NCBI GenBank assembly: GCA_963663615.1
Contig: OY760517.1
Span: 3,286,001 to 3,350,000, forward strand
Direction of reading: 5' to 3'
Source of the DNA: G963663615 sp963663615
GTDB taxonomy: Bacteria > Bacteroidota > Ignavibacteria > Ignavibacteriales > Melioribacteraceae
DNA length: 64,000 nt
Part shown: positions 26,701 to 36,031 of the stretch, in pieces
How positions within the stretch are numbered: position 1 is the stretch's first letter
Layout: each line of letters begins with the position of its first letter
Translations under genes and position numbers: made by a program
The notes under the pieces: model-generated
The model's database searches: none
Told to the model about the DNA's origin: nothing
The model's input: only the letters and a program-made list of their open reading frames with translations

Positions 26701-28735
26701 TTTGTTCAGGGTTAACAGCAATTTCAGGAGCACCATATGTTGAACCAGAAGCTGAGTTAGAAATTGCTGAAGTATTATTCCATATATCAAGAGCTTTAAC
26801 AGCGAAATAATATTCAGTACCCATGTCAAGATCAGTTAAAGTATATTCCTTTTGAGTACCAACTTCGTCTGACTGACCGCCCAAAACAACAGAGGTAGCA
26901 GCTTCAAATTCAGAATCGTTAGTAATAGCTGTAGTAGCATATCTAATGTCATAAGTAGTTACACCGTTAAAAGTAGTATCCATCGGTGCAGTCCATGTAA
27001 GCTCAATAGAGTTAGATGTAGCATCACCAGTTGCAAGATCAGTAATTGCTGTTGGAGGAACATCATCAAATGGAATCTGTTTAACTGTAGGCTGTGCAGG
27101 ATCACCCATAAGGTTATACATTTCAAGGTATCTTAGAAGATCACTACCAGAAGAAACACCACCACCATAATGATTCATTGTAGCAAGTTTACCAGCATCC
27201 ATCATTGGGGTAAGTCTGTTAGTACCATTATACCATGCATCTATAAGTTCTTTTTCAAGAATATCATCTTCGTCCCAGTAAGAGTTTACTGAAGAACCAT
27301 AGAAACCGGAAGCACCGTTTTCAGTTCTTAACCATGTTTCAGAGAAACATTCGCCGTAATCAAATTCACCAGTAACACAAGCAAAGGAGAAAACGAAAGG
27401 ATAAATATCATCGTTTGTTAGAGCTTCAACCTGATCCTGAGTAAACTGAGGACCATCTGCCCAGTATGTAGTAGCACCATGACCAGAATAAATACCGAAA
27501 ACCTTACCAGCATTAAATTCGGTAGTTACTTGTGCAGAAGTAGCATTATAAGTAACCTGATAAAGTTTTACGTTATCATAACCTTCCGGTTCAAAATAAT
27601 TTTCGATAACGTGGTTATGAGTACCTTCAGTAATACTGGAGTTATCAACAGATGCCATAAAAACATTATTTTTTTCGAAAGTACCGATATGACTTTCCAT
27701 ATAGGTAGTTTTATGAATAGCATTTGCAAGGTCATTAGCATCAGCTACTGAAAAACGACCGATAAAAGCATCTGCATAGTAGTCATCACCTTCCAACTGA
27801 ACATAGTTGAGATCGGTTGAAGGAGTACCGTTACCACTACCATTCCAGCAAGGAACAACGTTAACGTCACCAACTAAAAGAATAAATTCAGGTTTTGTAA
27901 GAGCATTGTCATACTGTCCCTGAATATAAGATTTAATTGAAGAAGTAGTAGTACCAGTAACATCAGTAGTAACCATTGTTACCTGATAACCATTATTGTT
28001 TTTATAGTTAACAAAGTCTGCCATACCAGCTTCAAACTGTGGAGCAGTAATAATAAGGTAGTTAATACCAGCTTTGCTATCAGTTGCTTCGTAGTTAATA
28101 AATACTTTTTCGAAATATTCGTTGTAAGCTTCTGAATAATCATTTGCATAGAATGCCTGTCCGTTACTAATTACTTCGAAGTGACCAGCTTTAACAACAG
28201 TTAATTCGTTAGCAGATGGATTATAGCTAAACGGAGACACATTTACAGTAATGCCTTTAATACCATTAATCACGAATGGTTCAGTTGTTTCAACAAATTC
28301 GTGATTAGCAGTACCTTTTGAAAGGTAATAATCACGATTTATTGTAAACGGTCTGTCGGCTATTGGTTTAGATTTTTCCCAAGGAGACTGGAAAGGATAA
28401 ACTTTTGAATCAAGTGAAATAACTTCAAAATCATCAATAACAAATTTTACAGTAGCTCTTTCAAGTTTATAAGGAACAGCAAGATTGAAAGAAGCGATTG
28501 GTAGAGCAGGGTAGCCAGCTTCAGGATATACACCATATCCGTCAACTAATATTTTGGTGAAATATTCACCATCAACTGAAACGGTTTTAACAGCATAATC
28601 TTCAAGGGTAAAATTGAAGCTGTAACCGTTTGCTGATTCGCTGTAATTGATTCCTTCCGGTTTTATTGCACCATGCAGCAATGCAACCGATATCAAAAAC
28701 AGGAGTAAAGTAGTAACAACGCGTTTTGAATTCAT
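23777..28735 (-). CDS. T9SS-exported gingipain-like cysteine peptidase (C25)
   Basis: A 1652-residue secreted protease. Signal peptide about 1-23; a C25 propeptide-like domain to about 220; the C25 catalytic domain about 224-555 with His419 in YSGHGATTYW and Cys453 in SFACVTGEF, the gingipain dyad. Then FN3 (about 563-672), a GGPDAFGYEWIDSDE beta-module (about 745-1000), SVP/GYWxK repeats, a second beta-sandwich (ELTGFAANVAGESINLEWSTATETNNKGFEVERS) and a type A sorting domain in the last 85 residues. Codon preference differs along the gene: T-ending codons in the first two thirds, A-ending codons toward the 3' end. The start is set by GGAGT upstream. Likely an extracellular endopeptidase exported by T9SS. 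Confidence 0.92.
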   Translation of the reverse strand: MNSKRVVTTLLLFLISVALLHGAIKPEGINYSESANGYSFNFTLEDYAVKTVSVDGEYFTKILVDGYGVYPEAGYPALPIASFNLAVPYKLERATVKFVIDDFEVISLDSKVYPFQSPWEKSKPIADRPFTINRDYYLSKGTANHEFVETTEPFVINGIKGITVNVSPFSYNPSANELTVVKAGHFEVISNGQAFYANDYSEAYNEYFEKVFINYEATDSKAGINYLIITAPQFEAGMADFVNYKNNNGYQVTMVTTDVTGTTTSSIKSYIQGQYDNALTKPEFILLVGDVNVVPCWNGSGNGTPSTDLNYVQLEGDDYYADAFIGRFSVADANDLANAIHKTTYMESHIGTFEKNNVFMASVDNSSITEGTHNHVIENYFEPEGYDNVKLYQVTYNATSAQVTTEFNAGKVFGIYSGHGATTYWADGPQFTQDQVEALTNDDIYPFVFSFACVTGEFDYGECFSETWLRTENGASGFYGSSVNSYWDEDDILEKELIDAWYNGTNRLTPMMDAGKLATMNHYGGGVSSGSDLLRYLEMYNLMGDPAQPTVKQIPFDDVPPTAITDLATGDATSNSIELTWTAPMDTTFNGVTTYDIRYATTAITNDSEFEAATSVVLGGQSDEVGTQKEYTLTDLDMGTEYYFAVKALDIWNNTSAISNSASGSTYGAPEIAVNPEQITRALNVGQNVYDTVYVQNVSENNSTLDYTVALDNNTFPENVKAHLVLLPKEAPKYVNKKQPLEVKGGSIKGFGGPDAFGYEWIDSDEENGPEFEWNDISSTGTTVSTWTAAGTYSAEDEGYFGPIDLGFDFKFYGETENQIYLSTNGFVTFDQISGSAFSNTTLPDEDAPNGMLCAFWDDLKVGSGSCYYKVEDSKVTIQYSDWEKYSGSGSIDFQIVIFKSGKILYHYNDVTCDVTSATIGIENQLNTIGLNVVSSATYLASQKTVQISAEPDWLATGAQGGTLYNGSSAALILEFMTEGLEAGQYGMDLIVSSNDPDNSVLTVPVTMYLGNTDLGWEATVSLADNEAKTSLNLTFGTDPLGTDGLDEMLGENELPPLPPTGVYDARFILPGGEMASLADYRGLDNATYTWTVKFQPNSTYGYPMHFNWNRADLPTDGMVVLRDKITGSIVNVDMTTASYYEVTNENITELEIVYTKMNMAEMNVSSGWNILSVPVHTPDMTVANMFPAATSEAFEFANGYQTVTEFEMGKGYWLKFDADAPHQMYGQEESFDVALNAGWNLVAGFNETVAVSDVTTNPAGIVNSVFYMFQDGYVVADELTPGYGYWVKASEAGDLVLNVAAKKGKTEPTEEMDALYTISMMVSDNGTGSYALGLGLDPNATEGIDSDLGETELPPMPPTGVFDARLMLPDGTTSSPMDYRTGDAGYSGTVEYDLSWQYSSGADALTLDIVIPEVPGTVEMTIVDGFGGAVFSQVVEEGTTQVVVDNANLSALNLNIAYTAPIPVELTGFAANVAGESINLEWSTATETNNKGFEVERSEDGENFSKIAFVDGMGTTTEAQSYIFTDRNAVGGTYYYRLRQVDFDGTYAYSDVVEVEFVPSEYSLQQNYPNPFNPSTTIKFALPVEAKVTVTLYNALGQRVNEIVSNNFTAGVQTVNFNASELASGMYIYQISAQGVDGSNFVDTKKMMLMK

Positions 28736-29003
28736 TTAGAACTCCTTTTGTGATAGATAGAAATTATATAATAAATCGATAAACAAATAAATGTTGTTAA
28801 AAATAAGGATAAATTTGGTTATTCTCTTCTTATTTCTTTATTGGAACTTAATTATTTGGGCAATATTTAAGCAAAAAGTAACTAATTTTCTTATCATGTT
28901 ATTTAATAAAGATTGCAAATTACTAACTATAATAAAATTTGATTAAACAATTACTGCACAATCTTTTATATTCAATGTAGAATAATGGTTAAAAGGTGAA
29001 TTC

Positions 29004-30137
29004 ATGGAACTTAATGATATCAGAAAATTATTTCCGCATATAAATAGCGGCAAAGTTTATTTTAACCATGCCTCAATAGGTCCGTTACCCAATAATGTTA
29101 AGGATGCAATTGCCAATTATACCGCACAAAGAAACCTGGAACCTATTGGTAATTATGCCGAGTTTGTTGAAACAGAAAAAAGAGCAAAATCAAAACTTGC
29201 CAGGTTAATTGGATCTGAATTTGGGAAGGTTGCCTGGACAAATAACGTTGCAAATGCAATGAGTTTTCTTGTAACAGGTCTTAAATGGAATAAGAATGAC
29301 CACATACTTATTCACGACATTGAGTTTCCTTCTAATGCCTACCCGTTTTTGAACTTAAGAAACGAAGGAGTAAATGTTGAAGTAATTAAAACCAAGGAAG
29401 GGCGAATTGATTTTGAGGAGTTGAAATCGAAAATTACCAAACAAACGAAATTAATTTCAGTTAGCTTCGTACAATTTTGGTCGGGTTACAAAATTGACTT
29501 AAATGAGTTTGGTAAATTTTGCACGGAACATGATATTCTATTTTGTGTTGATGGTATTCAGGGAGTGGGTACATTTCCGGTTGATGCAATTAAAAATAAC
29601 ATAGATTTTCTCGCGGGGTCATCCCAAAAATGGTTACTTTCCTTGCAAGGGTGTGCATTTTTCCATATATCAGATAAACTGCACGCCATGATTAAACCGA
29701 GGGCTATGGGGTGGTACTCCGTAAAATCCGACTGGGAATTGCTTAATTACGATATGGAGTTAAAGGATGATGCCACAAGGTATGAAACAGGTACGAGGAA
29801 TGCTCTTGGAATAACAGCATTCGAAAAGTCGCTCGATATTTTTCTGGATACCGGCATTGAAAAGGTTGGTGAGTATATTCTCCAAAACACAAAATATTTA
29901 ATGAGCTTGCTGAAAGAGACAGGTATTGTGCCTTTACTTGATGGAGTAGCGGACAAGAATTTATCCGGTATTGTAACTTTTAGATATGATAAACCTGATG
30001 AATTGAAAAAATTTCTGGGAAAGCGGGATATTATTGTAGAAGTAAGAGAAGGATGTATAAGAGTTTCTCCTCACTTTTACAATACTAAATCGGAAATTAA
30101 TAAGTTGATGGAAGGGGTAAGAGATTTTAACTCATAA
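29004..30137 (+). CDS. Class V aminotransferase-family PLP enzyme
   Basis: A 377-residue fold-type I PLP enzyme. It begins with the segment VYFNHASIGPLP usual for the cysteine desulfurase / isopenicillin epimerase-like branch. The PLP aspartate lies in CVDGIQG, and the PLP-binding lysine in GSSQKWLL. RYETGTRNALGI is the downstream substrate-loop segment. I do not see the cysteine-containing loop of SufS or IscS, so desulfurase activity is not assumed; an aminotransferase or lyase is equally possible. It is monocistronic, and its last 11 bases overlap the end of the convergent antiporter gene. Confidence 0.85.
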   Translation: MELNDIRKLFPHINSGKVYFNHASIGPLPNNVKDAIANYTAQRNLEPIGNYAEFVETEKRAKSKLARLIGSEFGKVAWTNNVANAMSFLVTGLKWNKNDHILIHDIEFPSNAYPFLNLRNEGVNVEVIKTKEGRIDFEELKSKITKQTKLISVSFVQFWSGYKIDLNEFGKFCTEHDILFCVDGIQGVGTFPVDAIKNNIDFLAGSSQKWLLSLQGCAFFHISDKLHAMIKPRAMGWYSVKSDWELLNYDMELKDDATRYETGTRNALGITAFEKSLDIFLDTGIEKVGEYILQNTKYLMSLLKETGIVPLLDGVADKNLSGIVTFRYDKPDELKKFLGKRDIIVEVREGCIRVSPHFYNTKSEINKLMEGVRDFNS

Positions 30138-31053
30138 AATCGAAATACCACCTTACTGCAACTATAATAAGGAGTATTGCTCCCTCGGTTCGGGAAACCT
30201 TCCAGCCGGTGCGGAGAAATGTTACTACCACCATAAGTGCTATTACAAGTACAATAATACTGCTATATGCACCCGGCTCAATGGAAAGCGGTTTAATTAC
30301 TGCGGCAACACCAAGTACACCTAACAAGTTAAATATATCACTACCAATAAGGTTACCTGCCGACATACCATGTCTGCCTTTTATAAGAGCAACAAGTGAT
30401 GTAGCCATTTCGGGAGCAGAAGTACCTGCTGCAACAATTGTTACGCCAATTGCCCATTCGGATACACCCAGTAAGCGAGCAATCTCGGAAGCAGAATCAA
30501 CAAAGTAATGACCGCTAATTACTATTACTGCAACCCCAGCAACAAACAGCGGTATATCGTACCATTTGAAAGGTTCTTCCTCATGGAACTCAACATCTTT
30601 TTCCTTGTGAAATAGCAAGTATCCAATATAACCGGCAAGAGTAAAAAGAAATATTATTCCTTCTGTTTTACTTAGCACAAAATCAGAAAAGAAAATAAGT
30701 AGCATAATTGCTGTACCTATTAACACAGAGCCATCACGATAAACCATTTTCTTGTTCGATTGAACTGCTGCAACAAGAGAAATTAACCCAAGGATAAAAA
30801 ACAAGTTGAAGATATTTGAGCCAACCACATTACCAACCGACATGTTAGTACGATCAACAATAGCGGCTGAAACAGTTACGGCAAACTCGGGAGCGGATGT
30901 TGCAAAGGAAACCACAGTTAATCCAATAACCAGATCCGACATACCCAAACGTTTGGCTATTCTGGATGCACTGAGTACAACAATATCGGCTCCCTTCCAT
31001 AAACCCAGGAGACAGATAATAAGTACCACCATTGGTAAAAGCATTTCCTGCAA
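30127..31053 (-). CDS. CaCA-family calcium/sodium (or sodium/proton-type) antiporter, YrbG-like
   Basis: A 308-residue inner-membrane exchanger with about ten hydrophobic helices. The two internally repeated alpha motifs of the Ca2+:cation antiporter superfamily are present: SFATSAPEFAVTVSAAI in the first half and AAGTSAPEMATSLVAL in the second, followed by GSDIFNLLGVLG; both hold the essential glutamate. Length and pattern fit the YrbG type. The 3' end overlaps the PLP enzyme gene in opposite direction by 11 bp, with no terminator between them. Confidence 0.92.
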   Translation of the reverse strand: MQEMLLPMVVLIICLLGLWKGADIVVLSASRIAKRLGMSDLVIGLTVVSFATSAPEFAVTVSAAIVDRTNMSVGNVVGSNIFNLFFILGLISLVAAVQSNKKMVYRDGSVLIGTAIMLLIFFSDFVLSKTEGIIFLFTLAGYIGYLLFHKEKDVEFHEEEPFKWYDIPLFVAGVAVIVISGHYFVDSASEIARLLGVSEWAIGVTIVAAGTSAPEMATSLVALIKGRHGMSAGNLIGSDIFNLLGVLGVAAVIKPLSIEPGAYSSIIVLVIALMVVVTFLRTGWKVSRTEGAILLIIVAVRWYFDFMS

Positions 31054-31154
31054 ATTCCCTACACCGTATTTTTTTAGCGTGAATTCACAAAAATAAGAAT
31101 TTTTTTCATGAATATTAATTTATTGTTAAACGAAAATAGTATTCGCAATAAATA

Positions 31155-32372
31155 CTATGCGAAATTTTCCAATAATTCATTTATGGTGTGATCTATATCA
31201 AAATATTCCAATAATTTTAGAATAACATCATCAACAACTTTATCAGGGCACGATGCCCCACTTGTAATTATTATCCTTACTTTCTTCTTTATCGGAATAT
31301 AATTGCTGGCTTTAACTACTTTTTTACTATGAATATCAAAATAAGAAATTTCGCTTTGGCAAAGCTCGTTTGAGGACGAGATAAAATAAACATCAAACTT
31401 TTCTTCAAGCAATTCAACAAGATGTGTTGTGTTTGAACTGTTATAACCACCAACAACAATTGCAAAATCAGCATTCTCGTTAAGTAAACCTGATGTTGCA
31501 CGCTGATTATCGTATGTTGCATAACAAAGTGTATCGCGTGTATCGGAATAATGCTCGGAAATAACACTAATGCCATATTTTGCAATCATGCAATCCTTTA
31601 AATACTCTGCAATTTCCTGTGTTTCCGAAGCAAGCATTGTAGTTTGATTTACAACACCAATCTTTACAAGGTCTTCTGAAACATTAAATCCCTCGGAATA
31701 CCTGCCTTTGAACAATTCATAGAATTCTTCAGCATCAATTTCGCCACTAATTATTTTACCAAGGGTTTTAGTCTCTTCAATATCTCGTACAATAACGGCT
31801 GGTGAGTTTTTTACCGTATGCGAAAAAGTAGCACGTGTCTCTTCATGATTATACTTTCCATGAATAACTATGGTATGGTTGGATTCGCCAAGGGTGCTGG
31901 CTTTTTTCCATACTTTTTCAACAAAGGGGCATGTTGTATTATAGAGGTACTGATCGCACCCTTTTTCTTTTAACATGGTTTCAATTTCAAGTGTGGTTCC
32001 AAAAGCCGGAATAATTACAACATCTTCGGAAGTGATCTCATCCCACGGAATAAGTTGGTTGCCTTTGGTATCGAGTATAAACCTGATGCCTCGGCTTTGC
32101 AAATCTTCATTAACCCCCGGGTTATGAATCATTTCGCTAAGTAAATAAACTTTTTTACCAGGATTTTCCTCCAATGCTGTAAACGCAATTTCAATAGCAT
32201 TTTCAACTCCGTAACAAAAGCCAAAATGTCGTGCAATCAGGAACTCAACCTTACCAAAATCAAGACTTGTAGGACTAAAATCCTGTTTTCTTGGGTCCTG
32301 TGATTTTCTGTATTCCTTAATTGTAGAAATAACTTTACTTCTGTAGTATTCCGGTATATTGAATTTCTTCAT
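31155..32372 (-). CDS. ispH: 4-Hydroxy-3-methylbut-2-enyl diphosphate reductase
   Basis: The last enzyme of the MEP isoprenoid pathway: it reduces HMBPP to IPP and DMAPP with a [4Fe-4S] cluster. At 405 residues it is the long form found in cyanobacteria and Bacteroidota-related groups (E. coli has about 316). Cluster cysteines: Cys53 in FGFCYGV, Cys148 in NTTCPFV, Cys283 in TLCYATYDNQ. SEMIHNP holds the conserved His83, and SGASCPD is the C-terminal phosphate-binding segment. Monocistronic, with a 267-bp upstream region. Confidence 0.95.
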   Translation of the reverse strand: MKKFNIPEYYRSKVISTIKEYRKSQDPRKQDFSPTSLDFGKVEFLIARHFGFCYGVENAIEIAFTALEENPGKKVYLLSEMIHNPGVNEDLQSRGIRFILDTKGNQLIPWDEITSEDVVIIPAFGTTLEIETMLKEKGCDQYLYNTTCPFVEKVWKKASTLGESNHTIVIHGKYNHEETRATFSHTVKNSPAVIVRDIEETKTLGKIISGEIDAEEFYELFKGRYSEGFNVSEDLVKIGVVNQTTMLASETQEIAEYLKDCMIAKYGISVISEHYSDTRDTLCYATYDNQRATSGLLNENADFAIVVGGYNSSNTTHLVELLEEKFDVYFISSSNELCQSEISYFDIHSKKVVKASNYIPIKKKVRIIITSGASCPDKVVDDVILKLLEYFDIDHTINELLENFA

Positions 32373-32639
32373 AATTATCCCATGGTTCCAAATGTAAATC
32401 TAATAAATATATTCTACTTTCTAAATAGTATTTACTGTCTTGTAAAAAAAGAACCATCCGTAAAAGTTTCAAATGTTATAAAAAACTTAACATAGCCGAA
32501 AGTTATTGTAATAAAGTAATTTAAAGCAAAGAGTGTAAATGGCTCTTGTTTTTTTAATCAATAGTTAACAATATGGCATTTATTCTTAAAAAAAAATGAA
32601 TTATATTAAAATTATCTTTTCCACAACCTGAAAGGATAT

Positions 32640-33980
32640 ATGGCTAAAGCAAGTGCAAAAACATTCATCCTTGATACAAACGTAATCCTCCATGACCCAA
32701 ACTGTATTCACCAGTTTCAGGAAAACAATATTGTTATTCCTCTGGCAGTTATTGAAGAGATAGACCATTTTAAGCGTGGAAGTAATGTAATTAACCTTAA
32801 TGCCCGACAGTTTGCACGTACCCTTGACGAACTTACCGGCAATGCCATTTTTAACGGTGGTATTTCGCTTGGAAAGGGTAAAGGAAAAGTGCGTGTTGAA
32901 ATTACCAAAGGTTTAAGTAACGAAATTAGGGAAGCATTCCGCGAAGATAATCCGGATCACAGAATTTTAAGTGCTGCCTACCACATTTTTAAGGAATCAA
33001 AAACTCCTAAAAAAATCATTCTTGTTTCAAAGGATGTTAATCTCCGCATGAAAGCAAAAGCTATGGGTATTCTTGCCGAAGATTACACTACGGACAGGAT
33101 AAGGAGTATTGAGGAATTATATTCCGGTAAGGAAACGGTTGAAGACTTTAATGATGACTTGCTGCAAAAGTTTTATCAACCACCTTACGATGTACCGGCA
33201 GATGAAATATTTCCCTATCTTGATGCTGAAATTGTACCAAACAAATATTTTGTACTCAGAAATCAGAACAGGTCTGTGCTGGCACATCTTGATAAGGATT
33301 TACAGTTATTCAGACGAATTGATAAACAAAGTGTATTTGGTATAATTCCGCGTAACGCTGAGCAAACTTTTGCTCTCGATGCACTACTTAATCTTGATGT
33401 ACCTCTTGTTTCGCTTACAGGTAAGGCTGGTACTGGTAAAACACTTTTGGCTCTTGCAAGTTCGCTGAACGTTAGAAAATATTACAGACAAATATATATC
33501 GCCCGTCCCATTGTACCGCTTTCAAACAAAGATATTGGTTACTTGCCGGGTGATGTTGATAGTAAACTTGGTCCTTATATGCAGCCACTTTGGGATAACC
33601 TTAAGGTAATTCAGGATCAGTATAAGGAATCGGATAAAAATTATATTACGATCACCAACATGGTAAAGGAAGACAAGCTGGTGATTGAACCATTAAGTTA
33701 TATTAGGGGACGCAGTTTACAAAGGATTTTCTTTATTGTTGACGAAGCTCAGAACCTTACTCCCCACGAGGTTAAAACGATTATAACACGTGCCGGTGAA
33801 GGGGCAAAAATTGTACTTACAGGTGACATTTACCAGATTGACCATCCCTACCTTGATACCGAATCGAATGGACTTTCCTACCTAATTGATCATTTTAAGG
33901 GACAAGGTTTATATGCCCATGTTAATCTTGAAAAAGGCGAACGTTCCGAGCTTGCAGAACTGGCAAGTAATTTATTATAA
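32640..33980 (+). CDS. PhoH-like ATPase fused to a PIN domain
   Basis: A 446-residue protein. The N-terminal PIN domain (about 5-155) has TFILDTNVI (Asp12), an acidic Glu39/Glu40 (VIEEIDHFK) and SKDVNLRMKA with the third acidic cluster, consistent with an RNase active site. The C-terminal PhoH domain has Walker A GKAGTGKT at 261-268 and Walker B FIVDEAQN. PIN-PhoH proteins (PhoH2 type) are RNA unwinding and cleaving enzymes; the physiological targets are unknown. Start chosen by the ATG at the conserved N terminus. A terminator follows at 34019. Confidence 0.93.
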   Translation: MAKASAKTFILDTNVILHDPNCIHQFQENNIVIPLAVIEEIDHFKRGSNVINLNARQFARTLDELTGNAIFNGGISLGKGKGKVRVEITKGLSNEIREAFREDNPDHRILSAAYHIFKESKTPKKIILVSKDVNLRMKAKAMGILAEDYTTDRIRSIEELYSGKETVEDFNDDLLQKFYQPPYDVPADEIFPYLDAEIVPNKYFVLRNQNRSVLAHLDKDLQLFRRIDKQSVFGIIPRNAEQTFALDALLNLDVPLVSLTGKAGTGKTLLALASSLNVRKYYRQIYIARPIVPLSNKDIGYLPGDVDSKLGPYMQPLWDNLKVIQDQYKESDKNYITITNMVKEDKLVIEPLSYIRGRSLQRIFFIVDEAQNLTPHEVKTIITRAGEGAKIVLTGDIYQIDHPYLDTESNGLSYLIDHFKGQGLYAHVNLEKGERSELAELASNLL

Positions 33981-34018
33981 AGTTTTTATTACCCTCCTCA
34001 ACTTATATAACAGCTATA

Positions 34019-34046
34019 GGGAATGTACCCAACATTCCCCTCTTTT
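34019..34046 (+). terminator. Intrinsic terminator of the PhoH/PIN gene
   Basis: Stem GGGAATGT (34019-34026) with ACATTCCC (34032-34039), followed by CTCTTTTTC. It lies 38 bp after the stop. Confidence 0.8.
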
Positions 34047-34159
34047 TCATTATGTTTATTTCAAAATTAAATTCCTCACCAGAATATTAAATGGTTTTTA
34101 CTAAGGTATTACCAATTATTCCTTAAAGGAATGGTCCTTAACGAGCAGGAAGATACTGC

Positions 34160-34280
34160 TTTAAAATATGTAAGGGCGACCTATTTGAAATCGCCCCGAC
34201 AAAATTATATATTAAACCACTTTTTAACTCTCCTCCTTTTCAAGGAGGAGTACTCCAAATGAAATTTGGAGGAAGGTGGT
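34160..34280. repeat. Composite hairpin repeat, copy R4 (no T9SS gene attached)
   Basis: Hairpin GGGCGA/TCGCCC 34174-34196, AT-rich linker, then a three-way-junction-like fold at 34216-34280: outer stem ACCAC/GTGGT, inner hairpins CTCCTCCTT/AAGGAGGAG (34230-34250) and CTCCAAAT/ATTTGGAG (34253-34271). Positions 34191-34280 match 35943-36032 at 89 of 90 bases. Unlike the other copies, it is not at the end of a T9SS gene; it lies between the PhoH gene and the TlpA-like gene. Confidence 0.8.
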
Positions 34281-34407
34281 CCTTCGATACCGTATTACGG
34301 CATTGATGAACATTAGCAGTGCAATAAAAACAGCCCAATATTAAAATATGTTTTTTTAACTCGGTTTTTTAATATTTTACTTTCGTAATGTTAATGAAAG
34401 GGGAGAT

Positions 34408-35688
34408 ATGAAAACCTATAAGACTTTAATCATCATTTTGTTTGTTAATTGCGTTATTGCTGGTCAAGCTTATAAAGTTGTATTTGCTAAACCAACAATT
34501 CATCCGAATAGTGGATTTCATATTGAATTACTTAGAGAGCATACTTCGGAGAAAATTATTGAACCGGTATTAGCCAATACTGAAACAAAAATTCAGAAAA
34601 AATATCTTGAATTATTTTATAGCTGGGATACAAAAAGAGATCATAAATTGACAGTTATTGTTCATCAATTAATGGATATTGATTTATTGTATGTTGATAA
34701 AAACAACGATAATAATCTAGCTAACGATGGTGAGCCGATTGTATTTCCTCTTGAGCAAAATTCTATAATTTTAGATGTTCATGCTGAAAATGATACCAAT
34801 CAAACATTAAAATTGAAGCTTTACAGAAAGCCGGAATTGCAAGATAGCCTAATTAATCTCTATTATGATAGCTCGGGTAATATGCTTTCTGTTTATCCAT
34901 TAAAGAAAGCACTTGAAACATTTTATTCCGGTTTTACTGGTAAGGCAAGAACATATTATTTTGATGATCGGGTTACTTTTAGAAAAGGAGACTTAATAAT
35001 ATGTGATTCTGTTTATAGTGTTGGACTTTTTGATAAAAGTAATAATGGCTGTTATTCTGACAATGATGACATGTTTATTATTGATTTGCATAAAAAAGGA
35101 AATTATTCATTGTCGATGAATCAAAATGCATACTCAATTACGGATGTGTTTAGTATTGGAAACAAAAACTATAAAATAAGTAAGGTTAATAAGTACGGTG
35201 ATTTTGCAATAGTAAGAGAAACAGAAGAGGAAGTAACTCATAAATATCATATTGAGTTTGAAAAAGCAGCTTTAGGAATTGTTAGGAAGGGGCAGCTGAA
35301 AACTGATATTTGGAATTATCAGTTAGTATCGCTGAATGGTGAAACAGTTAAACTATCAGACTATAAGGGGAAAAAATTGTTCCTTAGTTTTTGGGGCGAA
35401 TGGTGTAAGCCATGTGTTAATGAACTAAAATTTATAAACAAAGCATTCGAAAAATATAACACTGAAATGGCATTTCTTGGAGTGATGAAGGTAAATAATT
35501 CAGATAATGCCAAAAAGCTTATTCTCGAAAAAAATGTTAAGTGGAAGAATTGCTATTTATCTGATATGTTAGCTGAGGTATTTAATATTAATAGTTATCC
35601 GCAGAATTTTATTATTGACGCTGATGGCAAATCAGTAGTTGCAACCAGAAGTGTTGGAGAAGCATTTTTTAGCAAATATGTTAAATAA
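34408..35688 (+). CDS. Exported TlpA/AhpC-type thioredoxin-fold protein
   Basis: A 426-residue protein. Signal peptide (about 1-19), a long N-terminal beta-rich region (about 25-300) without a family I recognise, and a C-terminal thioredoxin domain of the TlpA type: ETVKLSDYKGKKLFLSFWGEWCKPC, catalytic WCKPC, and the cis-proline segment SYPQNFIID. Such proteins reduce disulfides or act as thiol donors in the periplasm. The base composition looks more A+T-rich than its neighbours, and the gene lies between two copies of a near-identical repeat, which suggests it may have moved as a block. AGGGGAG stands before the start. Confidence 0.83.
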   Translation: MKTYKTLIIILFVNCVIAGQAYKVVFAKPTIHPNSGFHIELLREHTSEKIIEPVLANTETKIQKKYLELFYSWDTKRDHKLTVIVHQLMDIDLLYVDKNNDNNLANDGEPIVFPLEQNSIILDVHAENDTNQTLKLKLYRKPELQDSLINLYYDSSGNMLSVYPLKKALETFYSGFTGKARTYYFDDRVTFRKGDLIICDSVYSVGLFDKSNNGCYSDNDDMFIIDLHKKGNYSLSMNQNAYSITDVFSIGNKNYKISKVNKYGDFAIVRETEEEVTHKYHIEFEKAALGIVRKGQLKTDIWNYQLVSLNGETVKLSDYKGKKLFLSFWGEWCKPCVNELKFINKAFEKYNTEMAFLGVMKVNNSDNAKKLILEKNVKWKNCYLSDMLAEVFNINSYPQNFIIDADGKSVVATRSVGEAFFSKYVK

Positions 35689-35800
35689 CAATTATTAGTT
35701 AAGCAAAATGAAAAATACAGGCTTAAATTAACACAATATTTTTGTTAAACTATAGTCTTGCTAAGCTACATAAGAGTAATTGCTAACATATAATGTTAGA

Positions 35801-36031
35801 GTCGGCAGAGGGCTGCCGACCTAAATACTCCAAGACCTATTTCGTCTTTAGAATAAGCAAGGGCTACCCATTTAGAATCACCCCTACGTAAATTTTAGTC
35901 GTACGAGCAATTCACGTCCTTAGACTCCGATAAATCGGAGAATCGCCCCGACAAAATTATATATTAAACCACTTTTTAACTCTCCTCCTTTTCAAGGAGG
36001 AGTACTCCAAATGAAATTTGGAGGGAGGTGG
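35801..36031. repeat. Composite hairpin repeat, copy R5, downstream of the GH3 gene
   Basis: Modules: GTCGGCAGAGGGCTGCCGAC foldback 35801-35820; a degenerate form of the GGGCGA hairpin (GGGCTACCCATTTAGAATCACCC) at about 35862-35884; a 60-bp insert with TCCGATAAATCGGA (35926-35939); then the 90-bp segment shared with R4 from 35943 that ends at 36032, inside the stop codon of the GH3 gene. The foldback 35968-36032 is the same three-way-junction shape as in R4. Confidence 0.75.
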
